Below, one piece after another: positions 32,327-41,466 of a stretch of DNA of 64,000 nucleotides. How positions within the stretch are numbered: position 1 is the first letter of the stretch; each line of letters begins with the position of its first letter. Origin of the DNA: Ga0077527 sp945862135 (GTDB taxonomy: Bacteria > Pseudomonadota > Gammaproteobacteria > Burkholderiales > SG8-41); NCBI GenBank assembly GCA_964203275.1, contig CAXNMF010000001.1:186001-250000 (forward strand), in the 5' to 3' direction. A model generated the notes under the pieces. The model searched no databases and was not told the DNA's origin. It worked only from the letters and a program-made list of their open reading frames with translations. The translations under genes and the position numbers were made by a program.

Positions 32327-33576
32327 ACGGCTTGCGCATTGGATTGCCGTTGAAGCCACGTCAGAGCACCCGCTCCCGCGGCACGACCTGTAGCAAAACA
32401 TGCGGTCAGCAGATAACCCCCGGTCGGTGCTTCCCAGTCGAGCATTTCCCCGGCGCAGAACACGCCAGGCATTGCCTTGAGCATCAATTGCTCATCGAGC
32501 GCTTCGAACGGCACGCCGCCGGCACTGCTGATGGCTTCATCCAGTGGTCGCGTCGCAGCCAGTTTCAGCGGCAGTGCCTTGATGGTCGCGGCGAGTTGTT
32601 GTGGGTCGTGCATCGCTTCGGCAGTCAGGGCTTCGCGCAGCAAGCCGGCCTTGATGCCTTTGAGTCCGAGCCGGCTTTGTAGATGGGTGGTCAGCGAGCG
32701 CGATCCGCGCGGATGCGAGACTTCGGTCATGACCCGCGCTGCGTCATGATCCGGCAGCAGATCGAGATAAAGGGTTGCGTGGCCCTGTGCAGCGATGGTG
32801 TCGCGCAACGGCGCTGACAAGGTGTAAATCAGGCTGCCTTCGACGCCATAGTCACTGACCACGAATTCGCCATTGCGCTGATGGATCGCTCCGTTCGCGT
32901 CCGTCACTGACGCGACAACGGCTTTCACCGGATGCCCGGCGTAACGCTCCCGCAGATGTGTGCTCCATGACACTTCGAAACCGCAATTTGCGGGCCTTAA
33001 CGATGCGATCGTGATGCCGCGCGCTTCCAGCAACGGCACCCAGGCGCCGTCGGAGCCGAGTCGTCGCCAGCTGCCGCCACCCAGTGCGAGTATGGTGCAG
33101 CTTGCAGTGAGCGCGGTTTCGCCCTGCGGCGTTGAGAAAAGCAAGGTACCGTCCGCGTCCCAGCCGGTCCACCGATGCCGCGCGTGGATCCGCAGTCCCG
33201 CGGCGCGCAAGCGGTGCAGCCACGCGCGCAGCAGCGGCGCAGCCTTCATTTCCTTGGGGAATACGCGTTGCGAACTGCCGACGAAGGTTTCAACACCGAG
33301 ACCGTGTACCCAGTCGCGCAACTGCGTGGCGCCGAAGGTATTCAGCATCGGTTCAAGCCTTCGATCGCGCGAACCATACCGGCGCAGGAATTTTTGCTGC
33401 GGCTCGGCGTGAGTGATGTTCAGGCCGCCTTTGCCGGCGAGCAGGAATTTGCGGCCAACCGAAGGCATCGCATCGTAAAGATCGACGGACATACCGCCGC
33501 CCAGCAGCACTTCCGCGGCCATCAGGCCGGCAGGTCCGCCGCCGATCACGACCGCCGCAGGGGCGGTTATAACCAC
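32323..33576 (-). CDS. FAD/NAD(P)-binding flavoprotein, HI0933/BaiN family
   Basis: A 417-residue flavoprotein of the BaiN/YhiN type. The dinucleotide motif VVIGGGPAGLMAAEVLLGGG is at the N-terminus, and KFLLAGKGGLNITH follows, typical of this family. The end has SSAGGVPFEALDEQLM, FCAGEMLDWEAPTGGYLL and a second FAD-contact segment. The GTG start overlaps the corA stop by 10 bases. The physiological reaction of most members is unknown; a few reduce steroid double bonds. It is the last gene of the long minus-strand run. Confidence 0.9.
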   Translation of the reverse strand: MVITAPAAVVIGGGPAGLMAAEVLLGGGMSVDLYDAMPSVGRKFLLAGKGGLNITHAEPQQKFLRRYGSRDRRLEPMLNTFGATQLRDWVHGLGVETFVGSSQRVFPKEMKAAPLLRAWLHRLRAAGLRIHARHRWTGWDADGTLLFSTPQGETALTASCTILALGGGSWRRLGSDGAWVPLLEARGITIASLRPANCGFEVSWSTHLRERYAGHPVKAVVASVTDANGAIHQRNGEFVVSDYGVEGSLIYTLSAPLRDTIAAQGHATLYLDLLPDHDAARVMTEVSHPRGSRSLTTHLQSRLGLKGIKAGLLREALTAEAMHDPQQLAATIKALPLKLAATRPLDEAISSAGGVPFEALDEQLMLKAMPGVFCAGEMLDWEAPTGGYLLTACFATGRAAGAGALTWLQRQSNAQAV

Positions 33577-34532
33577 TTGGCCTTGCGGAAGCGCCAGAAC
33601 AGGTAACCGTCAATGAGGACCATCAGCGCCAGCGAGAGCGGATACCCCCAGACCGATTTCAGCTCCGGCATGTACTCGAAGTTCATGCCGTAGATGCCGG
33701 CGATCAGTGTCGGCACGGCCACAAGCGCGGCGTAACCGGCCAGACGTTTGGTGACTTCGTTTTCCTGTAGCGTGATCATCGACAGGTTGACCGAAATCGC
33801 GGTGGTGACCATCTCGCGCGCAGCATCGATGTTCTGGTTGATGCGACCCAGATGATCGGACACGTCACGGAAATATTCGCCCAGACCGTTGCACAACTGG
33901 GGCACGCGTCCTCCGTGCAGTTTGCTCAGCGATTCCAGCAGCGGCGCAGTGGCATGTTTAAGTGTCATCAAATCCTGCTTGATGCCGTAAAGCGCTTCGA
34001 TATTGGCGCGCGGCGAAGTACCGGCGAAGATGCGGTCCTCGATGTTTTCCAGTTGCGTCTCAAGGCCGTCCAGGATCGGAAAATAGCGATCGACCACCGC
34101 GTCGATCAGGGCATAAAGGATATAACCGGTACCGTACTGCAGCAGTTCGGGTTCGCGCTCACAGCGTGCGCGCACATCGGCAAAGTTGCGTTCGCTGCGG
34201 CTGCGTACCGAGAGGACGTAGTTGCGGGCGACAAAAATATCCACTTCGCCAACGCGCAGGTCATCACCGTCCGGTTCGATCATGTGCAGAACCATGAACA
34301 GTTCGTCGCCGTATTCCTCGAATTTCGGACGCTGGTGGCCATGATGCGCGTCTTCTACAGCAAGGGGATGAAGGTCAAATTCCTCTTCAAGCTGCTTGAG
34401 TTCGTGGGGTTCGGGATCGCGGACTGCCATCCACAGGATGCAGTCGTTGCGCTGAAGATAGGTACGGATTTCCTCGCGAGCGACATCCGCGATTTTTTTT
34501 CCGTCCCGGTACGCGACACTGTTGACGATCAT
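33567..34532 (-). CDS. corA: CorA-family magnesium/cobalt channel
   Basis: A 321-residue protein with a long cytoplasmic N-terminal domain and two C-terminal membrane helices. The first helix ends with the invariant pore motif GMN in IAGIYGMNFEYMPEL, and the second is PLSLALMVLIDGYLFWRF. The basic tail RFRKAKWL follows. CorA pentamers conduct Mg2+ inward, gated by intracellular Mg2+. The gene overlaps the downstream flavoprotein gene by 10 bases and follows leuD by 64 bases, so it may be part of the same transcript though unrelated in function. Confidence 0.95.
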   Translation of the reverse strand: MIVNSVAYRDGKKIADVAREEIRTYLQRNDCILWMAVRDPEPHELKQLEEEFDLHPLAVEDAHHGHQRPKFEEYGDELFMVLHMIEPDGDDLRVGEVDIFVARNYVLSVRSRSERNFADVRARCEREPELLQYGTGYILYALIDAVVDRYFPILDGLETQLENIEDRIFAGTSPRANIEALYGIKQDLMTLKHATAPLLESLSKLHGGRVPQLCNGLGEYFRDVSDHLGRINQNIDAAREMVTTAISVNLSMITLQENEVTKRLAGYAALVAVPTLIAGIYGMNFEYMPELKSVWGYPLSLALMVLIDGYLFWRFRKAKWL

Positions 34533-34596
34533 CTCAAAATCTCCCGCCGCGCATCATAGCGCAGCGCTGCATACCCGGGACATTAATCCGGCTTTG

Positions 34597-35211
34597 TCAG
34601 GCCAGCCAGGGTCTTTGTGCGTGGTAATCGTGCTCGAAGGTCTCGATCGCCGGCGTGTTTGCAAGAACCAGCCCGATGTCATCCAGCCCCTTCAGCAGCC
34701 GTTCCTTGTAGACCGGGTCGATGGTGAACGGATGGGCAGTGCCCTCGGTATCGGTCACGATCTGTTTCGGCAGGTCGATCGTCAGTGTTGCGCCGGGTTT
34801 GGCGCGCAACTGGTCGCGCAGACCGCGGCAGATCTCCTCGGGCAGGATCACCGGCAACATGCCGTTCTGAAGCTCATTGGCGTAATGGATGTCGCCAAAG
34901 GACGGCGCGATCACCGAGCGGATGCCGTAGTCGAGCAGTGCATAAACCGCGCCTTCGCGCGACGAGCCGCAACCGAAGTTCGCGCCCGCCACCAGGATGC
35001 CGGCCTTGCGGTACGCCGGCTGGTTGAGCACGAAGTCCGGCAGTTCCCGGCCGTCATTGTCGAAACGCATGTCATGGAACAGGTATGGGTCGTAACCCGC
35101 CTTGTCGTTGCGCAGCTTGCGCAGGAAACGCACGGGGATTACGCGATCGGTGTCGATGTTGGCCATCTCGATCGGAGCGGCGATGGCGGTCAGTGTGGTG
35201 AACGGGGTCAT
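34597..35211 (-). CDS. leuD: 3-isopropylmalate dehydratase small subunit (LeuD type)
   Basis: A 204-residue swivel subunit. IDTDRVIPVRFLRKL is near the N-terminus, and the substrate-loop motif AGANFGCGSSREGAVYAL near residue 75 is fully conserved. With LeuC it isomerises 2-isopropylmalate to 3-isopropylmalate in leucine synthesis. It starts one base after the leuC stop. leuB, usually next in betaproteobacteria, is absent; corA follows instead. The pair may therefore be a paralogue working on a related substituted malate. Confidence 0.9.
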   Translation of the reverse strand: MTPFTTLTAIAAPIEMANIDTDRVIPVRFLRKLRNDKAGYDPYLFHDMRFDNDGRELPDFVLNQPAYRKAGILVAGANFGCGSSREGAVYALLDYGIRSVIAPSFGDIHYANELQNGMLPVILPEEICRGLRDQLRAKPGATLTIDLPKQIVTDTEGTAHPFTIDPVYKERLLKGLDDIGLVLANTPAIETFEHDYHAQRPWLA

Positions 35212-35212
35212 G

Positions 35213-36622
35213 TCAGTTTTCCGTTTTCAGGGTGCGTACGTCGGTAACTCGGCCGGTGACAATAGCCGCGGCGGTCATCGCCGGGCTCATCAGGTGGGTG
35301 CGGGCGCCCTTGCCCTGGCGGCCTTCAAAATTGCGGTTCGAGGTGGAGGCGCTGCGCATGCCCGGCGGCACCTTGTCGCCGTTCATCGCAGCACAGCTGG
35401 AGCAGCCTGACGCACGCCACTCGACGCCGGCGTCGAGGAAGACCTTGTCCAGGCCCTCGGCCTCGGCCTGTCGTTTCAGCGCGGTGGAGCCCGGCGATAC
35501 CCAGGCCGGAATGACCGCCTTGCGGCCTTTCAGTACCGCAGCAGCGGAGCGCAGGTCTTCAATGCGGCCGTTAGTGCAACTGCCGATGAAGGCGCGGTCG
35601 ATTTTGATGTCGGTCAGCGCCATGCCGGGTTTGAGGTCCATATAGGCCAGCGCCTGTTCCGCATGCGCACGCTGGTTGGCGTCACCCAGCGATTTCGGGT
35701 CGGGGATGCGGCCGGTGACCGGCAGCGCTTCCTCGGGGCTGGTGCCCCAGGTCAGCATCGGTTCGAGTTTCGAGCCGTCGAGCGTCACTTCGCGGTCGAA
35801 GCGCGCACCGTCGTCGGAGGGCAGCTCGCGCCATTGCGTCAATGCGCGATCCCATTCGGCGCCTTTGGGTGAGAACTCGCGGCCGTGCAGGTATTCATAA
35901 ACCTTGTCGTCCGGCGCGATCATGCCGGCGCGTCCGCCGGCTTCGATCGCCATATTGCACACCGTTAGCCGGCCTTCGACCGTGAGGCCGCGGATGGCCG
36001 ATCCGGCGAATTCAATGACATGGCCGGTGGCGCCGGCGGTACCGATTTTGGCAATGATTGCCAGCACTACATCCTTGCCGGTTATTCCGGGGGCCACCTG
36101 GCCATCGACGACAATGCGCAGTGTTTTCGGTCGTTTCAGCCACAGGCATTGTGTCGCCAGAATCTGTTTCAGCTGGGATGCGCCGGTGCCGAAGGCATAG
36201 GCGCCGAGCGCGCCGTGTGTCGAGGTATGTGAATCGCCGCAGGTGATTGTCAGCCCCGGCTGGGTGATGCCGAGTTCGGGGCCGATGACATGCACGATCC
36301 CCTGACGGTCATCGTCGATGCCGTAATGGGCGATGCCGTTCACGCGTGCATTTTCCTCAAGCAACCGGATCATGTGGCGTGCATCGGCGTCTTCCGCGCC
36401 TTCGACGCCGCGCTCGCGGCCGACGGTCGGGACGTAATGGTCGGCCACTGCAAAATTTTGTGAGGGTTTGCGCACCTTGCGGCCTTCCTTGGCCAGCGCA
36501 CCGAAGGCATGGAATGAGCCTTCGTGCACCAGATTGCGGTCGATGTGCAGCAATGCGTCGCCATCGGGTTTTTCCAGAATCACGTGGCTGTTCCAGATTT
36601 TTTCAAACATCGTCAGTGCCAT
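35213..36622 (-). CDS. leuC: 3-isopropylmalate dehydratase large subunit (LeuC type)
   Basis: A 469-residue aconitase-superfamily chain. It has GDSHTSTHGALGAYAFGTG and the iron-sulfur ligands in FIGSCTNGRIEDLR and SGCSSCAAMNGD, so a 4Fe-4S cluster is expected. The N-terminal region (LVHEGSFHAFGALAKEGRK) differs from textbook LeuC. Combined with the missing leuB and the neighbouring PEP-mutase-type lyase, this leaves room for a dimethylmalate or citraconate-type dehydratase. Without an alignment the leucine role is the default. It lies 30 bases downstream of the gamma-glutamyltranspeptidase gene. Confidence 0.85.
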   Translation of the reverse strand: MALTMFEKIWNSHVILEKPDGDALLHIDRNLVHEGSFHAFGALAKEGRKVRKPSQNFAVADHYVPTVGRERGVEGAEDADARHMIRLLEENARVNGIAHYGIDDDRQGIVHVIGPELGITQPGLTITCGDSHTSTHGALGAYAFGTGASQLKQILATQCLWLKRPKTLRIVVDGQVAPGITGKDVVLAIIAKIGTAGATGHVIEFAGSAIRGLTVEGRLTVCNMAIEAGGRAGMIAPDDKVYEYLHGREFSPKGAEWDRALTQWRELPSDDGARFDREVTLDGSKLEPMLTWGTSPEEALPVTGRIPDPKSLGDANQRAHAEQALAYMDLKPGMALTDIKIDRAFIGSCTNGRIEDLRSAAAVLKGRKAVIPAWVSPGSTALKRQAEAEGLDKVFLDAGVEWRASGCSSCAAMNGDKVPPGMRSASTSNRNFEGRQGKGARTHLMSPAMTAAAIVTGRVTDVRTLKTEN

Positions 36623-36652
36623 GTCAGTGTCCTCGTTTCACGCATTTCATTG

Positions 36653-38410
36653 TTACCGTCCCTTTGCAATGCCTTCACGGCGCGGGTCCGCGCCGCCCTG
36701 CCAACCGTCATTTACCCGCATGATGCCGTGCAGGCCGCTGGTCATGTCCAGCGTCTGTACTTCATGTCCCATTGTGGCCAGCGGAGCTGCCAGTGCTTCG
36801 TAAGACGTGCCACGCTCGATTTCAGTCGGGCCGTTGCGGCTGCCCGCGTTGGGCAGTGCGATGGCCGCCTGGATATCAAGACCCCAGTCCAGCGTCGCGA
36901 TCAGCGTCTTGGCAACGTAGTTGATGATCCTGCTGCCGCCTGGTGAGCCTATCACCAGATGCAGGTCGCCGTTGCTGTTGAATACCACTGTGGGCGCCAT
37001 GGAGCTGCGCGGCCGTTTCCCCGGCGCGACCGCATTGGCGACCTGACGCCCGTTGTCGAAGGGGTTGAAATTGAAGTCAGTCAGCTGGTTGTTGAGCAGG
37101 AAGCCGTGCACCATGATTCTGCTGCCGAAAAAATTCTCAATGGTCGTGGTCATCGAAACGGCGTTGCCCTTGCCGTCAACAATGGCGATATGGCTGGTGC
37201 CGGCGATTTCTTCAACGGTGTCGTCGGCATAGGCGATCCGGGCGCCAGGAGGCACCCCGGCCTCTGCCTTGCCCATGGAGTGGCCGGGCTGGATCAATTT
37301 TGTCCGCGCGGCAAGGTAAGCCGTATCAAGCAGACCGCGCACCGGCACTTCGACATAACGATCATCGGCAACCCAGCGGTTGCGGTCGGCATAGGCCAGC
37401 CGACCCGCTTCGGCGAGCAGATGGACCGCCTGTGCGGAGCCCGGTGCGACTGCAGACATATCCCGATGCGACAGCATGCCCAGCATTTGCAGCACGGCGA
37501 TGCCGCCGGAGGATGAGGGCGGCATGCTGCAGACGCGGAAAACGCGATATGGCGCGCACAAAGGGTCAACTTCACGCACCTGATAGTCGGCAAGATCTGC
37601 TGTGCTGAGGATGCCCGGATTGGAAGGGTGTTTGCGCACGGCATCGACAATGTCGCTGGCAATTTCCCCGCGATAAAACGCATCGGCACCGCCTGCAGCA
37701 ATCGCACGCAAGGTGCGGGCGAACTCAGGATTGCGCAGCATGGTGCCCGCTGGTTTGGGTGTGCCGTCCACAGTCAGAAAGTACGCACGTGCAGCCGCTT
37801 CACTGCCCAGCGCGCCCTTACGCTGCAGCAGTGCATGTACACGGTTTGATAACGGGAAGCCCTGTTCAGCAAGCTCAATCGCGGGTTTGAACAGCCTGGC
37901 CCACGGCAGTTTGCCGTGTTTGCGATGTGCGGTTTCGAGCAGGCGGGGCACGCCCGGCGTGCCGACCGAGCGGCCGCCGTTGACCGCTTCGCGAAAGGGC
38001 ATCGGCCTGCCGACACGCATGAACAGTTCGGGCGTTGCCGCAGCAGGTGCGGTCTCGCGTCCGTCGTAAGCCTGAAGTTTGCGGCTGGCTGCGTCGTAGT
38101 GCAGCAGGAAGGCGCCGCCACCCAGGCCCGATGCGTGCGGCTCAACCAGATTCAATACGAGCTGCACCGCGATCATTGCATCACTGGCAGTGCCGCCTGC
38201 CTCAAGAATCTCCAGACCCGCGGCCACGGCCAGCGGATGCGCTGCCGCAACCATATGAACTCGCGCGTGAGCGAGCTGCTTTTCGCTGTGGCCGCTGGCG
38301 GGTTCCGGTTGCGCCGGCCGATCGCTCTGCGCCTGCAGCGGCAGACACAGCCCTGCCCACAGCGCGAGCGCGAGACCTGACTGGCAAACGCGTCGCGCAG
38401 TAGAGCTCAT
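36653..38410 (-). CDS. ggt: Gamma-glutamyltranspeptidase
   Basis: A 585-residue Ntn-hydrolase from the ATG at 38410; the frame is open upstream into the neighbouring gene, but a signal peptide starts here (LALALWAGLCLPLQAQ). The large subunit shows ASGLGGGAFLLHY and GGRSVGTPGVPRLLE. The self-cleavage site and catalytic threonine are in EIAGTSHIAIVDGKGN, followed by SMTTTIENFFGSRIMV in the small subunit. IGSPGGSRIINYVAK is the later binding motif. The enzyme cleaves gamma-glutamyl bonds of glutathione in the periplasm. It starts 11 bases after the PEP-mutase-type lyase stop. Confidence 0.93.
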   Translation of the reverse strand: MSSTARRVCQSGLALALWAGLCLPLQAQSDRPAQPEPASGHSEKQLAHARVHMVAAAHPLAVAAGLEILEAGGTASDAMIAVQLVLNLVEPHASGLGGGAFLLHYDAASRKLQAYDGRETAPAAATPELFMRVGRPMPFREAVNGGRSVGTPGVPRLLETAHRKHGKLPWARLFKPAIELAEQGFPLSNRVHALLQRKGALGSEAAARAYFLTVDGTPKPAGTMLRNPEFARTLRAIAAGGADAFYRGEIASDIVDAVRKHPSNPGILSTADLADYQVREVDPLCAPYRVFRVCSMPPSSSGGIAVLQMLGMLSHRDMSAVAPGSAQAVHLLAEAGRLAYADRNRWVADDRYVEVPVRGLLDTAYLAARTKLIQPGHSMGKAEAGVPPGARIAYADDTVEEIAGTSHIAIVDGKGNAVSMTTTIENFFGSRIMVHGFLLNNQLTDFNFNPFDNGRQVANAVAPGKRPRSSMAPTVVFNSNGDLHLVIGSPGGSRIINYVAKTLIATLDWGLDIQAAIALPNAGSRNGPTEIERGTSYEALAAPLATMGHEVQTLDMTSGLHGIMRVNDGWQGGADPRREGIAKGR

Positions 38411-38420
38411 GCCGTAGTGA

Positions 38421-39326
38421 TCAGAGCGCGGCGCGCTGGTCTTCGGGGAGGCCGTAGCGGTTTTCGAGTTCCTGAATTTCCGGCAAGCCGGCAATATCCG
38501 TGAACTGTTTGAAGTTCGCCACCTTGTCGCGCATGTGCGCAATCGATCCGGTTTTTTTCAGCTCGCGAAGCAGGTTCTGCATTGCCGGAATTGCAGCGAG
38601 CAGCATCCAGTTCGGATAAATCGCCAGCTTGAAGCCGAGTTTGCCGAGTTCGTCCGCGGGAAGGTCCGGTGTTTTGCCGCTGGCCGCCATGTTGTAGAGC
38701 AGCGGTACGCCCTTGAAACGCTTCGATACGATTTCGACCTGCTCGCGTCCGACCGGGGCCTCGATGAACAGCACGTCAGCGCCGGCTTCACGATAACGCT
38801 CGCCGCGTTCCAGTGCGGCCTCTATGCCCTCGATGGCGATCGCATCGGTACGGGTGATGATGACAAAATCATCGTCGCGCCGTGCGTCACAGGCCGCTTT
38901 GATCTTGGCCACCATTTCGGCAGTCGGAATCACGCGTTTGCCGGCGAGATGGCCGCAGCGTTTCGGCCAGGCCTGATCCTCAAGATGTACCCCGGCAACG
39001 CCGGCTTTTTCGTAATCGCGGATGGTGCGCCGCGTGTTGATTGGATTGCCGTAACCGGTGTCGGCATCGGCGATGACCGGCAGTTCGGAAGCTTCGGCAA
39101 TGCGGCTCGCGTTGTCGATCATTTCGGTTGCGGTCAGCAGGCCGACGTCGGGCATGCCCAGCCGGGTCAGGCTGGTGCCGAAACCGGTCATGTACACCGC
39201 TTCGAAACCTTCCATTTTGACGAGGCGTGCACCGAAGGCATCGGCGACGCCAGGTGCAACGATGCAGCCTGTGCGCGCCAGTAGTGCTCGCATGCGGGTG
39301 GTTAGTTTCAAAGGGGGCTGGCTCAT
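38421..39326 (-). CDS. Isocitrate lyase/PEP mutase superfamily lyase
   Basis: A 301-residue barrel enzyme. Superfamily motifs are FEAVYMTGFGTSLTRLGMPD, the metal-binding VIADADTGYGNP, and the catalytic loop PKRCGHLAGKRVI in place of KKCGH. ITRTDAIAIEGIEAA and FIEAP follow. Members cleave 2-methylisocitrate, 2,3-dimethylmalate, oxaloacetate or similar acids, or act as PEP mutases; the cysteine in RCGH favours a C-C lyase. With leuC/leuD-like genes and Bug receptors nearby, a substituted malate lyase is a reasonable guess. The exact substrate is not assigned. Confidence 0.85.
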   Translation of the reverse strand: MSQPPLKLTTRMRALLARTGCIVAPGVADAFGARLVKMEGFEAVYMTGFGTSLTRLGMPDVGLLTATEMIDNASRIAEASELPVIADADTGYGNPINTRRTIRDYEKAGVAGVHLEDQAWPKRCGHLAGKRVIPTAEMVAKIKAACDARRDDDFVIITRTDAIAIEGIEAALERGERYREAGADVLFIEAPVGREQVEIVSKRFKGVPLLYNMAASGKTPDLPADELGKLGFKLAIYPNWMLLAAIPAMQNLLRELKKTGSIAHMRDKVANFKQFTDIAGLPEIQELENRYGLPEDQRAAL

Positions 39327-39445
39327 GAAATTCTCCGTAATACAGTGCAGTTGGGGTTAATTGAACTATTCGGTGTCAGCAATTCAGTCGAGGGGAATCG
39401 TGCTGATGACGCATCCTTGCGCCTCGCGTGTGACTGGAGTCAGTG

Positions 39446-40441
39446 TTATTGGGCCCGGATGCCGGCATCCTTGATGACTTTTCTCCACAGCGCGGTTTCC
39501 TGTTTTAGCAGCTGCGCCAAATCGCCGGGGGAGGTGCCGGCGGGTGTGGCACCCTGTGATCGCAGTCGCTGTTCAACGTCTGCACGCTTCAGTCCGGCGG
39601 CAACCGCAGCGTGGAGTTTATTAACCACGACCGGAGAGACCCGTGCGGGCGCAAACAGGGCATACCACGTTTCGGCGCGGTATCCAGGCAGGGTTTCGGC
39701 GATGGTGGGCAATTCGGGCACGACAGACGACCGTTGCGTCCCGGTTACCGCCAGCGCGCGCAGCCTGCCTTGACGGATCAGCGGCAGGGCCGGCAACAGG
39801 CCGTCAAACATGAGTTGGGCTTCACCCTGTACCACAGCAATTCGTCCCGGTGTGCTGCCCTTGTAGGGAACGTGATTCATGCGCACGCCGGCCATATTCT
39901 CGAATAACGCATTGCCAAGATGTACGGCCGAGCCGATGCCAGCCGAAGCGTAGTGAATCGAGCCGGGTTTGCTGCGGGCGAGTGATATCAATTCGGGAAT
40001 CGACTTCACCGGCAGGCTGGGGTGGGCCACCACCACCGAAGTTGTCGTCGCAACATGGATCACCGGCGAAAAATCGCGTTCCACGTCAAAGCGCAGCTTG
40101 TCACCGTGCAGGGCTGCGTTCAGCGCAGTATTGCCGCTGGAACCGGACAACAGCGTGTAGCCATCGGGTGCGGCCTGGGCAACCAGCTCCATGCCGATGA
40201 TGCCGTTGGCGCCCGGCCGGTTATCCACCACGGTGGATTGGCCCAGTGAGGACGAAAGCAACTCGGCGGACAGGCGTGCCAGCGTATCCCCAGTGCCGCC
40301 GGGCGCGAGGGGCACAATCAGTCGAATGGGTTTGTTGGGGAAGTCTGTTTGAGCAAGTGCGGCAATCGGCAGCAAAAGGACGAATAGAACGGTCAGGCAG
40401 CGCCAGGCTGCTGGAATTTTCATTTGCGATGTTCTGGTCAT
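39446..40441 (-). CDS. Bug-family (TctC) periplasmic solute receptor
   Basis: A 331-residue receptor. Starts at 40441 and 40423 are both possible because ATCGCAAATGA is repeated; the second gives the more compact signal peptide (CLTVLFVLLLPIAALAQ). Motifs are NKPIRLIVPLAPGGTGDTLA, TVVDNRPGANGIIGME and APDGYTLLSG. It is 22 bases downstream of another Bug receptor and 119 bases upstream of the lyase gene, so the two receptors may serve the lyase pathway. Confidence 0.92.
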   Translation of the reverse strand: MTRTSQMKIPAAWRCLTVLFVLLLPIAALAQTDFPNKPIRLIVPLAPGGTGDTLARLSAELLSSSLGQSTVVDNRPGANGIIGMELVAQAAPDGYTLLSGSSGNTALNAALHGDKLRFDVERDFSPVIHVATTTSVVVAHPSLPVKSIPELISLARSKPGSIHYASAGIGSAVHLGNALFENMAGVRMNHVPYKGSTPGRIAVVQGEAQLMFDGLLPALPLIRQGRLRALAVTGTQRSSVVPELPTIAETLPGYRAETWYALFAPARVSPVVVNKLHAAVAAGLKRADVEQRLRSQGATPAGTSPGDLAQLLKQETALWRKVIKDAGIRAQ

Positions 40442-40463
40442 TTGCGATTTCCCGGGCGGTGCA

Positions 40464-41435
40464 TTATTCGAACTTCAGGTTGAGCTGTTTCACCAGCTTC
40501 TGCCATTGCTGCAGCTCGTCGCGGATGCGCGTGCTGAATTCTTCGGGTGAACTGGCGCCGGGATTGGCGCCAAGGCCGCGGAAACGTTCGGCCACCGCGT
40601 TGTTGTCCATGACCTTGCGCATCGCGGCGTTAAGTGTGCCGACCACCGGTTTGGGGGTTCCTGCGGGGGCGAGCAGGCCAAGCAGCGTCGCCGCGTTGTA
40701 TCCCTTGTAACCCAGCTCGTCGAGTGTCGGCACGTTGGGCAGGGCGGCCGCTCGTTGCGGCGTGGTCACCGCCAGTACTTTCAGTCGGCCGTCCTTGACG
40801 TAGCCGATCGATGCTGCGAGTTGGTCGATCATGGTTTCGACCTGGCCGCCGAGCAGTTCCGACAGTGCCGGTCCGCTGCCTTTGTAAGGTACGTGCAGCA
40901 ATTTGACATTCGCCATGTTCGCAAAAAGTTCGATGGCGAAATGATTGGTGGTGCCGGCGCCGGCTGAAGCCATGGTAACTTTGCCGGGGCGTACTTTTGC
41001 CGCATTGATGATATCGGCGATCGAATTGAAATTCGATTTCGGTCCGGCAAGTACGACCAGCGGCACAGCCTGCACTGTCGAGATCGGCGCAAAATCCTTT
41101 AGTGAATCGTAGGGCAGGCTCTTGAAAATGACCGGGTTGACCGACAGCGGTCCGCTGGAACCGACCAGCAGCGTGTAACCGTCAGGCGTGGCCTTGGCCA
41201 CCAGCGAGGCGCCGAGATTGCCGCCGGCGCCGGGACGGTTATCGACCACCACCGTCTGCCCGAGAGTTTCACCCAGAGGCGGGGCGATGATGCGTGCGGA
41301 AATATCGACGTTGCCGCCCGGCGCATAGGGCACGATGACGCGGATCGGCCGTGACGGAAAAGTTTCTGCTGCCAATGCCGGCATCGCCATTGCGGCGAGT
41401 GCAAGGGCGATCAGGGATTTTTCCATTGTTTTCAT
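40464..41435 (-). CDS. Bug-family (TctC) periplasmic solute receptor
   Basis: A 323-residue receptor from the ATG at 41435 with GGAGGAG upstream; the open frame beyond it is not used. The signal peptide ends MPALAAET. SRPIRVIVPYAPGGNVDISA, VVVDNRPGAGGNLGAS and TPDGYTLLVGSSG define the family, followed by VPYKGSGPALSELLGG. It is the first of a tandem receptor pair after an MmgE/PrpD gene. Confidence 0.93.
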   Translation of the reverse strand: MKTMEKSLIALALAAMAMPALAAETFPSRPIRVIVPYAPGGNVDISARIIAPPLGETLGQTVVVDNRPGAGGNLGASLVAKATPDGYTLLVGSSGPLSVNPVIFKSLPYDSLKDFAPISTVQAVPLVVLAGPKSNFNSIADIINAAKVRPGKVTMASAGAGTTNHFAIELFANMANVKLLHVPYKGSGPALSELLGGQVETMIDQLAASIGYVKDGRLKVLAVTTPQRAAALPNVPTLDELGYKGYNAATLLGLLAPAGTPKPVVGTLNAAMRKVMDNNAVAERFRGLGANPGASSPEEFSTRIRDELQQWQKLVKQLNLKFE

Positions 41436-41466
41436 TGTTGTCTCCTCCGGTGTTGAATGACACAGC

